A DNA stretch of 61,610 nucleotides from Pseudomonas fluorescens (GTDB lineage: Bacteria; Pseudomonadota; Gammaproteobacteria; Pseudomonadales; Pseudomonadaceae): positions 1 to 61,610 of the forward strand of contig NZ_MRST01000011.1 in assembly GCF_001902145.1 (NCBI RefSeq), read 5' to 3'. The notes under the pieces are model-generated. The model was not told where the DNA came from and ran no database searches. It saw only the letters and a list, made by a program, of their open reading frames with translations. Positions 8,516 through 16,696 of this stretch are shown here, piece by piece. Each line of letters begins with the position of its first letter. Position 1 is the stretch's first letter. Both the position numbers and the translations under genes were made by a program.

Positions 8516-8684
8516 CCTCCAAGCCGGTTTTCCCTCATAAGGATGCGCGTGAAAAAGCTTGGCAGATCAGTGATCTACATGACCTTTGTGCCAAGTCCTG
8601 ATGAACGCTCGCAACCCAGGAACAAGCCTCACAAATGACAGTCATAGCGATATGCCATTTCGGCATTTCGCAGGGAGTCGTTTG

Positions 8685-9161
8685 ATGCTCAGTATCCGTA
8701 AGCAGGCTTGGATCATGGCCGCAGGTGTAGCGGGGTTGTTGGGCACTGGCGCGTTCAACCTGGCGCAGGCGGGGAGTGCGGTGCAGTGGGGCGAATTTAG
8801 TGCGTCGTCTTCAGACAAGTTGACGGCCGGCTCGATGGATGTGGGCGGTGCCTATGTGCTGAAGCCGTCGGGTGTTTCGGTGGGTGATGTCGAGTCGCTG
8901 CAAGCAGGGCAAAAACAGAGTCAAAGCGAACTGCAAAGCTTGAAAAGCAAAGTGGAGGGGCAGGAACGTGCGTTTGATGAGTTCAAGCGCAAGGACGGTT
9001 CGAGTGCCAGTAGCAGTGACAGTCAGCTGTCGAGTCTCAAGCGTACGGTGGATGAGCAGAAGAGCGCGATAGAGCGGCAGAAAAGCGAGATCGAAGGCCT
9101 CAAGCGCAGCCTGGATGATTTGAAGCGCAGTGTGGAAACCTTGAGCAGCAAGGTGAAATGA
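8685..9161 (+). CDS. Exported coiled-coil protein of unknown function
   Basis: 158 aa from the ATG at 8685, which has GGGAG at 8673-8677; an in-frame ATG at 8586 lacks this and is less likely. The N-terminus is a signal peptide (LSIRKQAWIMAAGVAGLLGT..., cleavage near AQA-GSA). After about residue 70 it is rich in Lys, Glu, Ser and Leu with regular heptads, broken by a Ser-rich linker (DGSSASSSDSQ), so it should form a long periplasmic or surface coiled coil. No catalytic motif was seen. It is followed at once by a REPIN. Confidence 0.7.
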   Translation: MLSIRKQAWIMAAGVAGLLGTGAFNLAQAGSAVQWGEFSASSSDKLTAGSMDVGGAYVLKPSGVSVGDVESLQAGQKQSQSELQSLKSKVEGQERAFDEFKRKDGSSASSSDSQLSSLKRTVDEQKSAIERQKSEIEGLKRSLDDLKRSVETLSSKVK

Positions 9162-9165
9162 TTAG

Positions 9166-9252
9166 TGTGGGAGCTGGCTTGCCTGCGATGCGACCACCTC
9201 GGTATGTCTGCCACACCGCGGCGCTGCCATCGCAGGCAAGCCAGCTCCCACA
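9166..9252. repeat. REP doublet (REPIN)
   Basis: Two inverted REP copies: TGTGGGAGCTGGCTTGCCTG at 9166-9185 and its complement ending at 9252, with a 40-50 bp variable loop. The transcript would form a long hairpin between two convergent genes, the usual place for REPINs. Confidence 0.85.
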
Positions 9253-9268
9253 TTGACCGTGTCGGCTT

Positions 9269-9796
9269 TCAATCAATCAGTGCCAGCAAGTCGGTAACCC
9301 CCACGTCCACACATGCCTGGCTCAGTAGTGTCGTCACCTGGCCGCGGTGGTGAGTCTGGTGGTTGAAAAAGTGCACCAGCAAACCGAAGAAGGGCTTTTC
9401 GGCGGCCACGCCGCGCATGTTGTGATAGCGCAGGCGTTGGTCGAGATGGGGCTCGTGCAGGCTGTGGGCCCACTCGATGATGAGTTGATCCAGCCAGGCG
9501 CGATGGGCCGCTAGTTCGGCAAGGCTGGCGAAGGCCAGTTGCTTGAGGTCGCTGGGCGTGGCAACCCCGTTCAGCGGCGCCAAGGCCGCAAAGTTGGCCG
9601 GGTGTTCGGCAAAGCGCTTGAGCCAGACGGTGTCACCCAGCATCAGGTGGTTCAAGGTGCCGAAGATCGAACCGAAAAACGCTTGGCGGTCCTGGGTCAA
9701 CTGCGCATGCGTGAGGGTGCTGGCGGCGTCGTGGACCTTGCGGTTCATCCATTGGTTATAGGTGGCCATCAGCGCAATGTGCTCGATGCGGTTCAC
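9269..9796 (-). CDS. DinB/YfiT-family metal-binding protein
   Basis: 175 aa from a GTG start at 9796 (MNRIEHIALMATYNQWMNRK) with AGGGAG about 10 bp upstream; the frame stays open further upstream but without a ribosome site. The four-helix bundle family is recognised from the N-terminal LMATYNQWMN, a first His in LNHLML and the C-terminal FNHQTHHRGQ, whose histidines bind a metal. The family includes thiol-dependent transferases and stress-induced proteins; the substrate here is unknown. Convergent with 8685-9161 across the REPIN. Confidence 0.8.
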   Translation of the reverse strand: MNRIEHIALMATYNQWMNRKVHDAASTLTHAQLTQDRQAFFGSIFGTLNHLMLGDTVWLKRFAEHPANFAALAPLNGVATPSDLKQLAFASLAELAAHRAWLDQLIIEWAHSLHEPHLDQRLRYHNMRGVAAEKPFFGLLVHFFNHQTHHRGQVTTLLSQACVDVGVTDLLALID

Positions 9797-9921
9797 CGCG
9801 GTTCTCCCTTGTCGGCGTGATGGCGCCATCATAAAGCTTGCCCGCCCGACGGTCATGGTGTTCCATCGGGGGCGGACTATGTTTGATCAACGCCATTATT
9901 GCGCCCCGGGAGGGCGACACC

Positions 9922-10629
9922 ATGAATACCAGCGATCTACTGGAACAACTGTTGCGTGCAGGGCAGCAAGGCGCCGGCGCGTCGGGCGGCGGCCTGGGCG
10001 GATTGCTCGGAGGGTTGTTTAAGGGCGCGGGAACAGGCAATGCATCTTCGGCTGGCGGCGGTTTGGGTGGTTTACTCGGTGGCCTGGGTGGACTGGGTGG
10101 CTTGTTGGGCGGCGCTCCGTCAGGTGGTACTACCCAGGCGCGTAGCGGCGGTGGGATGAACTACGCGGCGCTGGCGTCCCTGGGGATGGCCGCCTTCCAG
10201 GCCTATCAAGCCTGGCAGCGCCAACAGGCCTCGGCACCGCAGCAAGCTATCCAGACCGTTGACCAGCTTGACGGGCCAGCAGCCGAAGCCCATAGCCACG
10301 GTGTCTTGCGCGCGTTGATCGCGGCGGCCAAGGCGGATGGCGAGATCGATGGACAAGAGCAACAGATGATCGATAACGAGTTAAGCCAACATACCGGCGA
10401 CTCTCAATTGAGGCAGTGGTTCAAAGACGAAGTCGCCAAGCCCCTGGATGCCACCGATTTTGCCGAGTATGCCAATGACCCGGCACTCGCTTCGGAGATC
10501 TACCTGGCAAGCGTGATGCTGGTCAATGATCAGCAGGACGCCGAGCGCAATTACCTCGACGCGCTGGCCGGTCAGTTGCAAATCGATCCGCAATTGAAGC
10601 TGCATCTGGAACAGCAGGCCAAAGCCTAG
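9922..10629 (+). CDS. DUF533 / TerB-like protein (YebE family)
   Basis: 235 aa; ATG at 9922 after GGGAGGG. The first 75 residues are glycine-rich with LGGLLGG repeats. A segment near residues 80-97 could be membrane-associated. The C-terminal half (about 115-235) is a helical TerB-like domain starting LRALIAAAKADGEIDGQEQQMI. DUF533 proteins such as E. coli YebE are membrane proteins of unknown function linked to envelope stress. Its stop overlaps the next gene's stop by 4 bp (convergent). Confidence 0.8.
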   Translation: MNTSDLLEQLLRAGQQGAGASGGGLGGLLGGLFKGAGTGNASSAGGGLGGLLGGLGGLGGLLGGAPSGGTTQARSGGGMNYAALASLGMAAFQAYQAWQRQQASAPQQAIQTVDQLDGPAAEAHSHGVLRALIAAAKADGEIDGQEQQMIDNELSQHTGDSQLRQWFKDEVAKPLDATDFAEYANDPALASEIYLASVMLVNDQQDAERNYLDALAGQLQIDPQLKLHLEQQAKA

Positions 10630-11438
10630 AACCTCAGCGTCGCCCCAGTGGTCAGCCACTGGGCACGCTCGCCAATCAGGCTGCGCCCGACCAGCAGGTC
10701 CACGTCGACACATTCGCCAATGTGCAAACGTGGCCCAGCCTGCCAGGCCTGTTCGCCGCCTTCCTGGCCATAGCGCTCGCCAATCAGCGTGAGCTTCTCT
10801 GCCAACTGATATTCGAACCCTGTGCCCCAGGTCAGGCGATGTTGTTGATCACCGTCGTTATAGGCGTGGCTCCAGCCGGCGTTCAGGTTCAGGCGCAAGG
10901 GTGCCAGGGGTTGCCATGTCAGCGGGATGTTCAGGTCTGCGCCGTCAAACCCGTGATGGCGATCCAGCGCGACATGCGCCCCGACAGCCATCGCCAGTTC
11001 CAGGCCCAAGTCTTGCCGTGACAGCACCTGCACCTTGGCTTGCGGGCTGATCTGCGTCTCGCCTTTGCCTGCATCCACGGCCCGTGACAACGCGGCGCCC
11101 CATTGCACGGCTGGCATGGCGCTGAACGTGCAGGCGGGCGACAAGCTGCTGTTATGGGTATTGCCCGCGTGCCGCTGGGCGCTGTACCAGGCGTCGACAT
11201 TGCATTCACCCGGCGCATTGATCGCGCCGTCGTCGACCACATAAGCGCCGCCTGCGGCTTGCGCTTTTGAAATCAACGCGACCACCAGGACAAGGCCCAG
11301 GGTCATGCCGATAAAGATCAGGTTGCGCTGCAATGCACGGCGCTTTGCTGGCGGCAGTAACAGCAGGGTGTGGCGAGAGTGGCGTGCGCGATATTTGGCA
11401 AACCCGTCGCGGCGTGTCGGCGTGTGTTTTTTGTGCAT
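10626..11438 (-). CDS. Putative outer-membrane beta-barrel-like protein, hypothetical
   Basis: 270 aa; ATG at 11438 with GAGG upstream. A basic N-terminus (RRDGFAKYRARHSRHT) precedes one membrane segment near residues 40-60 ending AQA-AGG, which could be an unusually long signal peptide or an anchor. After it, alternating hydrophobic and aromatic strands (LRLNLNAGWSHAY, RLTWGTGFEYQL, LTLIGERYGQ, ...LTTGATLRF) end in Phe, as in small outer-membrane barrels. Starts 18 bp after the SLOG gene and is probably co-transcribed with it. Family not recognised. Confidence 0.55.
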   Translation of the reverse strand: MHKKHTPTRRDGFAKYRARHSRHTLLLLPPAKRRALQRNLIFIGMTLGLVLVVALISKAQAAGGAYVVDDGAINAPGECNVDAWYSAQRHAGNTHNSSLSPACTFSAMPAVQWGAALSRAVDAGKGETQISPQAKVQVLSRQDLGLELAMAVGAHVALDRHHGFDGADLNIPLTWQPLAPLRLNLNAGWSHAYNDGDQQHRLTWGTGFEYQLAEKLTLIGERYGQEGGEQAWQAGPRLHIGECVDVDLLVGRSLIGERAQWLTTGATLRF

Positions 11439-11456
11439 GATGCACCTCGCTTGAGT

Positions 11457-11804
11457 TCAGCTTTCTACGGTCAGCACCGAAATGCCGCTGGCTTTGGCCT
11501 GGCAAACCAGCTCCGAGGTATCGTCACCACCCGGCAGGGCGATGATCAGATCGGGGCGGCTGTCGGCCAGCATGAAGTGGTTGCGCTGGCGTTCCGCCTG
11601 TTTGCCGTGGCGCTGCCAATTGGGTGGGTAACGCACCACGTCGATACCGATTTCCCGCGCCCATTCCTCGATCTCACTGCCAAGGAACTGGTTGCCGCCG
11701 TGGATCAGTACCTGCACCGGGCGCAGGCGGTGGTAAGCGTCCAGCACATGGCGGGACTTTTTGGTGTCGGCGTAATGACGACCTGCACAGATCAACACGC
11801 GCAT
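11457..11804 (-). CDS. SLOG-domain protein (DUF2493/YspA-like)
   Basis: 115 aa; ATG at 11804 with AAGGAT upstream. MRVLICAGRHYAD at the start, HGGNQFLGSEIEEWAREIGI in the middle and LIIALPGGDDTSELV late are the nucleotide-binding motifs of the SLOG (SMF/DprA-LOG) Rossmann fold. Family members are thought to bind or process nucleotide-derived ligands; the ligand here is unknown. Operon with the barrel-like gene downstream. Confidence 0.7.
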   Translation of the reverse strand: MRVLICAGRHYADTKKSRHVLDAYHRLRPVQVLIHGGNQFLGSEIEEWAREIGIDVVRYPPNWQRHGKQAERQRNHFMLADSRPDLIIALPGGDDTSELVCQAKASGISVLTVES

Positions 11805-11868
11805 GAGCAAATCCTTGTATTGCACGCAAGCGACCGGGCGGCCGCCTGCGTTTGAACGGCGGGGAGGG

Positions 11869-14583
11869 TCAGTACCACTGTTTGAAGCGGCGGATGTAGA
11901 TCGTCTTCATCAGTTGGGCGACGCAGCAGTAAGCCAGCAAGGTGCCCACCAGCCATGGGAAGTACGCCAGCGGCAGCGGTTGCAGGCCCACCAGGGTGCC
12001 CAGAGGCGAGAAGGGTACGTAGATGCCCAGGGCGATCACGATGCAGGTCATCATCAACACCGGCCAGGCGGCGGTGCTCTGGAAGAACGGGATCTTGCGG
12101 GTGCGCAGCATATGTACCACCAGGGTTTGCGAGAGCAGCCCCTCGATAAACCAGCCCGACTGGAACAGCGTCTGCATTTCCACACTGTTGGCCGAGAACA
12201 CGTACCACATCAGCGCAAAGGTGGTGATGTCGAAGATCGACGAGGTCGGCCCGATCCAGATCATGAAGCGGCCGATGTTTTTCGCATCCCACTTGCGTGG
12301 CTTGGCCAGGTATTCCTTGTCCATCTTGTCCCACGGCAGGGCCAGTTGGGAGATGTCGTACATCAGGTTCTGCAGCAGCAGGTGGATCGCCAGCATCGGC
12401 ATGAACGGGATGAACGCACTGGCCACCAGCACCGAGAACACGTTGCCGAAGTTGGAACTGGCAGTCATGTTCAGGTACTTCATGATATTGCCGAAGGTTT
12501 CGCGGCCCTTGAGCACGCCTTCTTCGAGCACCATCAGGCTCTTTTCCAGCAGGATGATGTCGGCCGATTCCTTGGCGATGTCGGTGCCGCTGTCCACCGA
12601 AATCCCCACATCGGCATCCCGCAGCGCTGGTGCATCGTTGATGCCGTCGCCGAGGAAGCCGACGGTGTGCCCGTTAGCTTGCAGGGCCTTGAGCACGCGG
12701 GATTTTTGCAGCGGCGTGAGCTTGGCGAATACCGTGCGCTCTTCTACGCGGCGCAGCAGGGTGGCGTCGTCCATGGCTTCGATTTCCACGCCCAGCAGCG
12801 GCTGGCCGGGTTCCAGGCCAACCTGGCGGCAGATCTTGCTGGTGACCACCGCGTTGTCGCCGGTCAACACCTTGATCGCCACGCCAATCTGTTGCAGCGC
12901 CGCAATGGCCGGGCCTGCGGTTTCCTTCGGCGGGTCCAGGAAGGTCAGGAAGCCCTGGATCACCAGGTTGCGCTCGTCGCTGGTGGTGTACTGCTGGCGT
13001 GCCAGTGCTTTGGGGATATTTCGGGTCGCTACCACCAGCACGCGGAAACCGTCTTCGTTGTAGTCATTGGCGAGCGCCAGCAGCGCCTCACGACGGCGGT
13101 CATCCAGGGGCAAGGCTTCGCCGGCCTCCATGACATGGGTAGAAATGCTCAGCATCTCTTCCACCGCGCCCTTGCATACCAGCAACTGGTCACCGGCGGC
13201 ATCCTTGACCACGATCGACAGGCGACGACGGACAAAGTCGAACGGCAATTCATCGACCTTGCTGTAGGCAAACGGCACCTGGAACTTGGGGTTCTGTTCC
13301 GAGAACTGCACCACCGCCTGGTCCATCAGGTTTTTCATGCCGCTCTGGTGAAAGCTGTTGAGCCAGGCCAGGGACAGCACGGCGTCATCGCGCTGGCCGA
13401 AGGCATTGACGTGATGCTCGAGGATGATCTTGTCCTGGGTGAGGGTGCCGGTCTTGTCGGTGCACAGCACATCCATCGAGCCGAAGTTCTGGATCGCATT
13501 GAGGCGCTTGACCACCACTTTGCGCTTGGCCATGGCCGTGGCGCCCTTGGCCAGGTTGGCGCTGACGATCATCGGCAGCATTTCCGGGGTAAGGCCGACG
13601 GCCACTGCCAGCGCAAACAGGAAGGCATCGCCCCAGTCGCCCTTGGAGAAGCCATTGAGGAAAAACACGATGGGTACCATCACCAGCATGAAGCGGATCA
13701 GCAGCCAGCTGACACTGTTCACGCCCCGGTCGAAGGCGGTTTGCACCCGCGAGCCGACAATCGCCTTGGCCAGGGAGCCAAAGTAAGTGCGGGGCCCCGT
13801 TGCCACCACCACTGCTTTAGCGCGGCCGCTGACCACGTTGGTGCCCATGAAGCAGATGTTCGGCAGGTCCAGCAGGTTGCCCTGGTCGGCGGCCAGGGTA
13901 GAGGCGGATTTTTGCGTGACATCGCCCAGGGTGTCGTACTTCTCCACCGGCAAGGCTTCGCCGGTCAGCACGGCCTGGCTGATAAACAGGTCGCGGGACT
14001 CGATCAGGCGGATATCGGCGGGGATCATGTCGCCGGCTGACAGCTGCACGATGTCGCCGGCCACCAGGTCGCGCATCGGCACTTCGCGCAAGACCGGCTG
14101 GGCGCCAACCTGCTCGCGGCGCAGCACGGTGGCGGTGGTGCGTACCATGGCCTTGAGAGCTTCTGCGGATTTGGCCGAGCGGTGTTCTTGCCAGAAACGC
14201 AGCAGGCTGCTGAGCAACACCATGGTCATGATGATGACGACCTTGGTCGGGTCGGCTTCTTCGCCTTCTTGCATCGGTAGCCAGCAGTCAGTCACAAAGC
14301 TGATGCCGCCCAGGGTCAACAGTACGTAGATGAACGGGTTGTTCAACGCCTGCAGGAACTGGATGATCGCGTGTGGCGGTTTGTCGTGGGCGACTTCGTT
14401 ATAGCCTTCCCGTTGCAGGCGCGCCGAGGCGTCCAGCTCGGTCAGGCCGTCCTGGGTGGCCCGTACATTGGCGAGGGTGGCCGCCAGGCCATTGTGGGCT
14501 TCGCGGGCGGCACGCATCGACAGCCTGGTGTCGGGGGCGGTGCTATTTTTCTTGTGCAGAGGCGTGTTTTTTACGGCGCTCAT
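11869..14583 (-). CDS. mgtA: Magnesium-transporting P-type ATPase MgtA
   Basis: 904 aa inner-membrane pump that imports Mg2+. ATG at 14583 with AGGAG upstream; upstream in-frame codons lack this. The phosphorylation motif is DKTGTLT (Asp376). Also visible are LTGEALPVEK in the actuator domain and the hinge GDGINDAPALRDADVG. A PEMLP-type segment in the fourth span (GLTPEMLPM) is typical of P3B ATPases. About ten membrane spans. It lies behind an unusually long upstream region with a 97-aa frame, a palindrome and a PhoP-like repeat. Confidence 0.93.
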   Translation of the reverse strand: MSAVKNTPLHKKNSTAPDTRLSMRAAREAHNGLAATLANVRATQDGLTELDASARLQREGYNEVAHDKPPHAIIQFLQALNNPFIYVLLTLGGISFVTDCWLPMQEGEEADPTKVVIIMTMVLLSSLLRFWQEHRSAKSAEALKAMVRTTATVLRREQVGAQPVLREVPMRDLVAGDIVQLSAGDMIPADIRLIESRDLFISQAVLTGEALPVEKYDTLGDVTQKSASTLAADQGNLLDLPNICFMGTNVVSGRAKAVVVATGPRTYFGSLAKAIVGSRVQTAFDRGVNSVSWLLIRFMLVMVPIVFFLNGFSKGDWGDAFLFALAVAVGLTPEMLPMIVSANLAKGATAMAKRKVVVKRLNAIQNFGSMDVLCTDKTGTLTQDKIILEHHVNAFGQRDDAVLSLAWLNSFHQSGMKNLMDQAVVQFSEQNPKFQVPFAYSKVDELPFDFVRRRLSIVVKDAAGDQLLVCKGAVEEMLSISTHVMEAGEALPLDDRRREALLALANDYNEDGFRVLVVATRNIPKALARQQYTTSDERNLVIQGFLTFLDPPKETAGPAIAALQQIGVAIKVLTGDNAVVTSKICRQVGLEPGQPLLGVEIEAMDDATLLRRVEERTVFAKLTPLQKSRVLKALQANGHTVGFLGDGINDAPALRDADVGISVDSGTDIAKESADIILLEKSLMVLEEGVLKGRETFGNIMKYLNMTASSNFGNVFSVLVASAFIPFMPMLAIHLLLQNLMYDISQLALPWDKMDKEYLAKPRKWDAKNIGRFMIWIGPTSSIFDITTFALMWYVFSANSVEMQTLFQSGWFIEGLLSQTLVVHMLRTRKIPFFQSTAAWPVLMMTCIVIALGIYVPFSPLGTLVGLQPLPLAYFPWLVGTLLAYCCVAQLMKTIYIRRFKQWY

Positions 14584-14724
14584 TGTCTGTACTCCTGTCG
14601 CCAATTCTCGACAAAACATACCCACTACTTACCTGCAGACAGGCGAGCGAAAGCATGCCGAGTCGCGGACTTCGCGATCGGTTTAAATAAAGTAATCACA
14701 TAACTTCTGAAGGGCCCGCTAACA

Positions 14725-14746
14725 GCACGCTAGTTAACTAGCGTGC
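14725..14746. promoter_or_regulatory. Perfect 22-bp palindrome in the mgtA upstream region
   Basis: GCACGC at 14725-14730, TAGTTAACTA at 14731-14740 and GCGTGC at 14741-14746 form a perfect inverted repeat with no spacer. It lies 142 bp before the mgtA ATG, between it and the 97-aa frame. There is no T-tract, so it is not a standard terminator; it could be an operator or a leader RNA hairpin. Confidence 0.55.
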
Positions 14747-14819
14747 AGCAGGCTACTACTGGACGTGTTCATAAAGAACTCCAGGGTCATCACTAAGAAA
14801 GTTGCTGTTTCCAGCCAGG

Positions 14820-15113
14820 TCAGGCGGCGCGAGTGCTCAGGTAGAGACCGAGCATCAAGCGCGCTTGCGCCAGGCGGGAAACCTGGGGTCTCTGCGGGTC
14901 TTGAGGGTCGGCATGATCCCAGTGCTGCACCAGGTGGCCGCTTTCAGGGCAGATACGCCAGTGCGCCAGCGGCGGGGCCGGGCGCACTTGAGGGGAGGGT
15001 GCAGCAAAGGTCGAGCGGGTTGGCGAAAAGCCCACCGGCGCTCGGCACAGCTTGGCGCGCAGGGCTGCGACCAGTGTGCGTGTATCAGGCAAAACAAGGA
15101 GTTGGAAGGTCAT
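14820..15113 (-). CDS. Small protein of unknown function upstream of mgtA
   Basis: 97 aa; the ATG at 15113 follows a good ribosome site (GAGGTG, 4 bases away). The product is Arg- and Pro-rich with several Cys, His and Trp, including LAHWRICPESGHLVQHW and DHADPQDPQ. There is no signal peptide or membrane span. It lies between the predicted promoter (15326-15354) and mgtA, so it may be a leader-region gene of the Mg2+ regulon. Another frame is also open here, so coding status rests on the ribosome site and position. Confidence 0.5.
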   Translation of the reverse strand: MTFQLLVLPDTRTLVAALRAKLCRAPVGFSPTRSTFAAPSPQVRPAPPLAHWRICPESGHLVQHWDHADPQDPQRPQVSRLAQARLMLGLYLSTRAA

Positions 15114-15325
15114 AACACACCTCGGGACCGGACGGGCGACCGGTGAGGCAGTTACGGTGGAGCATCAAGCTCTAGCGCAGCTTACCGGACCTGGAACGCG
15201 AGTCCTGTCATATTCTGGGTTTGGCGCCCGATGCCCGCAGAGGCGGTGCTCGGACAGCGACTAGATACTGTGTCCATTGGCTTCTTTTGTGAGGTTTAAA
15301 AAAGGCCCCAGTTGCGGGCACGGGC

Positions 15326-15354
15326 AATCTACTCAGGGCGTCAGTGAATGTCAA
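15326..15354 (-). promoter_or_regulatory. Predicted sigma-70 promoter for the mgtA leader transcript
   Basis: On the minus strand, a perfect TTGACA (15354-15349), a 17-bp spacer, then TAGATT (15331-15326). A GC-rich segment ending in GGGGCCTTTTTT follows at about 15296-15312 and could be an early attenuator, though its stem is weak. Confidence 0.5.
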
Positions 15355-15379
15355 CGTATGATTAATTAAATTAACCGGT

Positions 15380-15396
15380 GTTCAGAGTTTGTTCAG
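15380..15396 (+). promoter_or_regulatory. PhoP-box-like direct repeat
   Basis: GTTCAG-AGTTT-GTTCAG: two identical hexamers with an 11-bp period, the geometry of PhoP binding sites (consensus close to GTTTA-N5/6-GTTTA; pseudomonad sites as I recall them are nearer GTTCAG). It lies 25 bp upstream of the predicted promoter at 15326-15354. It reads on the strand opposite to mgtA, which is less usual. Confidence 0.5.
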
Positions 15397-15431
15397 ACAA
15401 GAGGCGTGTGCAAGTTGCTGGCGGGATAACT

Positions 15432-16043
15432 TCATATACCTTGCGCGGCGAGGAGTGCCAGATAGATCAATACTAAACCGCAGGCCGCATAACTCACACG
15501 CTGCCAAGTCGGTGATGCGTTCTTGCGTAGCAGGTTCACCAAGGCGGCGGTAAGAAAACACGAGAGTACCGACGCCAGCATGAAGCCGGCAAAAAACATC
15601 AGGGTCTGCCCGTGGCTGGGGGTGGTGCCGACAATCCCCGACAGTGCGCTGCCCAAGGCGCCCCAGTAGACGATGTTTTTCGGATTAGCCAAGGAAATCG
15701 CCGCGCCCACCGCCAACGCATTTTTGCCTGAGCTGGCAGGGGCGTTGTCCATTGCCGGTAACTGCCAGGCATCAATCAGGCTGCGAATGCCCAGCCAGGC
15801 CAGGTACAGCGCGCAGACGATTGTAAGTGGAACCCTTACTGCATCATGTTGGATCAGCAGTGCGATACCGGTGAGGCCAATCACGGCCCAGACGGCATCG
15901 CCCACCAGCGAGCCGAACTGCACCAACAACGCCGGCGTGAAGCCATGGAGCAAGCCGCGGCGCAGGGTCTCTGCCAGTACGGCGCCGGGGGAAAGGCAAA
16001 ATACGAAGCCGAATACCAGCGCATAAACAAAAATCGACAGCAT
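15432..16043 (-). CDS. LysE/RhtB-family amino-acid exporter
   Basis: 203 aa inner-membrane protein with about six spans; ATG at 16043 after AGGAGC. The family N-terminus is clear: FVFCLSPGAVLAETLRRGL near residues 13-31, then QFGSLVGDAVWAVIGLTGIA. SLANPKNIVYWGALG near 118-132 is the second conserved block. Proteins of this family export amino acids or small metabolites; the substrate cannot be told. Confidence 0.85.
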   Translation of the reverse strand: MLSIFVYALVFGFVFCLSPGAVLAETLRRGLLHGFTPALLVQFGSLVGDAVWAVIGLTGIALLIQHDAVRVPLTIVCALYLAWLGIRSLIDAWQLPAMDNAPASSGKNALAVGAAISLANPKNIVYWGALGSALSGIVGTTPSHGQTLMFFAGFMLASVLSCFLTAALVNLLRKNASPTWQRVSYAACGLVLIYLALLAAQGI

Positions 16044-16108
16044 GCTCAGCTCCTTTCGAGAAAGTGCCAGAGCATACGTCAGTCCGGGAGGCGGATACCA
16101 TGCCGTCT

Positions 16109-16206
16109 GTAGGAGCGAGCTTGCTCGCGAAAAACGTCAACGATAAGGCGTGTTGCCTGAATGAACGCTGCGCCTATGAATTTTTCGCGAGCAAGCTCGC
16201 TCCTAC
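16109..16206. repeat. REP doublet (REPIN), GTAGGAGCGAGCTTGCTCGC family
   Basis: Two inverted copies: GTAGGAGCGAGCTTGCTCGC at 16109-16128 and its complement ending at 16206, around a variable middle. A different REP family from that at 9166-9252. The right end overlaps the arsC stop codon. Confidence 0.88.
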
Positions 16207-16685
16207 AAAGGCTGCGGCGTTGAGGCAATGCGGTGGAGTTCAGCCTTCAATTCATCCGGCGATAGACGTGCAAAGGGCAGCGCAAAAAAAGCCTCGCAGC
16301 GTGCGGTGATAATGTCGAGGGTGGCCTTGAATGCAGCGTCTACTTGCGCCTCCTTCCCTTGCACCTCGGAAGGGTCTTCCAAGCCCCAATGTGCCTTCAG
16401 CGCCGGGCCGAAATACACCGGGCACGCTTCACCGGCTGCTTTATCGCACACGGTGATGACCACATCCGGCGGGCTGCCTTCAAAGGCGTCATTGCCCTTG
16501 CTGTACAAACCTTCGATGCTGATGCCCGCCGCCTGCAGCGTGCTCAGGCTACGGGGCAACACCTGCCCCTTGGGAAAACTGCCCGAGCTGATCGCCTCGA
16601 ACCCCTCTGGCGCAATGTGATTAAACATCGCTTCGGACAAGATGCTGCGACAGCTGTTGGCGGTACACATGAACAGTACTTTCAT
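16203..16685 (-). CDS. arsC: Arsenate reductase ArsC (low-molecular-weight phosphatase type)
   Basis: 160 aa; ATG at 16685 with AAGGAG upstream. It reduces arsenate to arsenite in the cytoplasm. FMCTANSCRS near residues 5-14 is the CX5R loop with the nucleophilic Cys, and VCDKAAGEACP near 79-89 carries the two resolving cysteines of the thioredoxin-coupled class. Last gene of arsRBC. The TAG stop (16203-16205) is formed by the REP sequence, so the end of the protein may have been set by insertion of the repeat. Confidence 0.9.
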   Translation of the reverse strand: MKVLFMCTANSCRSILSEAMFNHIAPEGFEAISSGSFPKGQVLPRSLSTLQAAGISIEGLYSKGNDAFEGSPPDVVITVCDKAAGEACPVYFGPALKAHWGLEDPSEVQGKEAQVDAAFKATLDIITARCEAFFALPFARLSPDELKAELHRIASTPQPL

Positions 16686-16696
16686 TGCAGTCTCCT

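Noticed and set aside
11803..14040. A 745-codon open frame on the plus strand across mgtA
   Set aside because: It is the antisense of mgtA, whose P-type ATPase motifs are intact. The frame has no ribosome site or recognisable domain and reflects high-GC codon bias.
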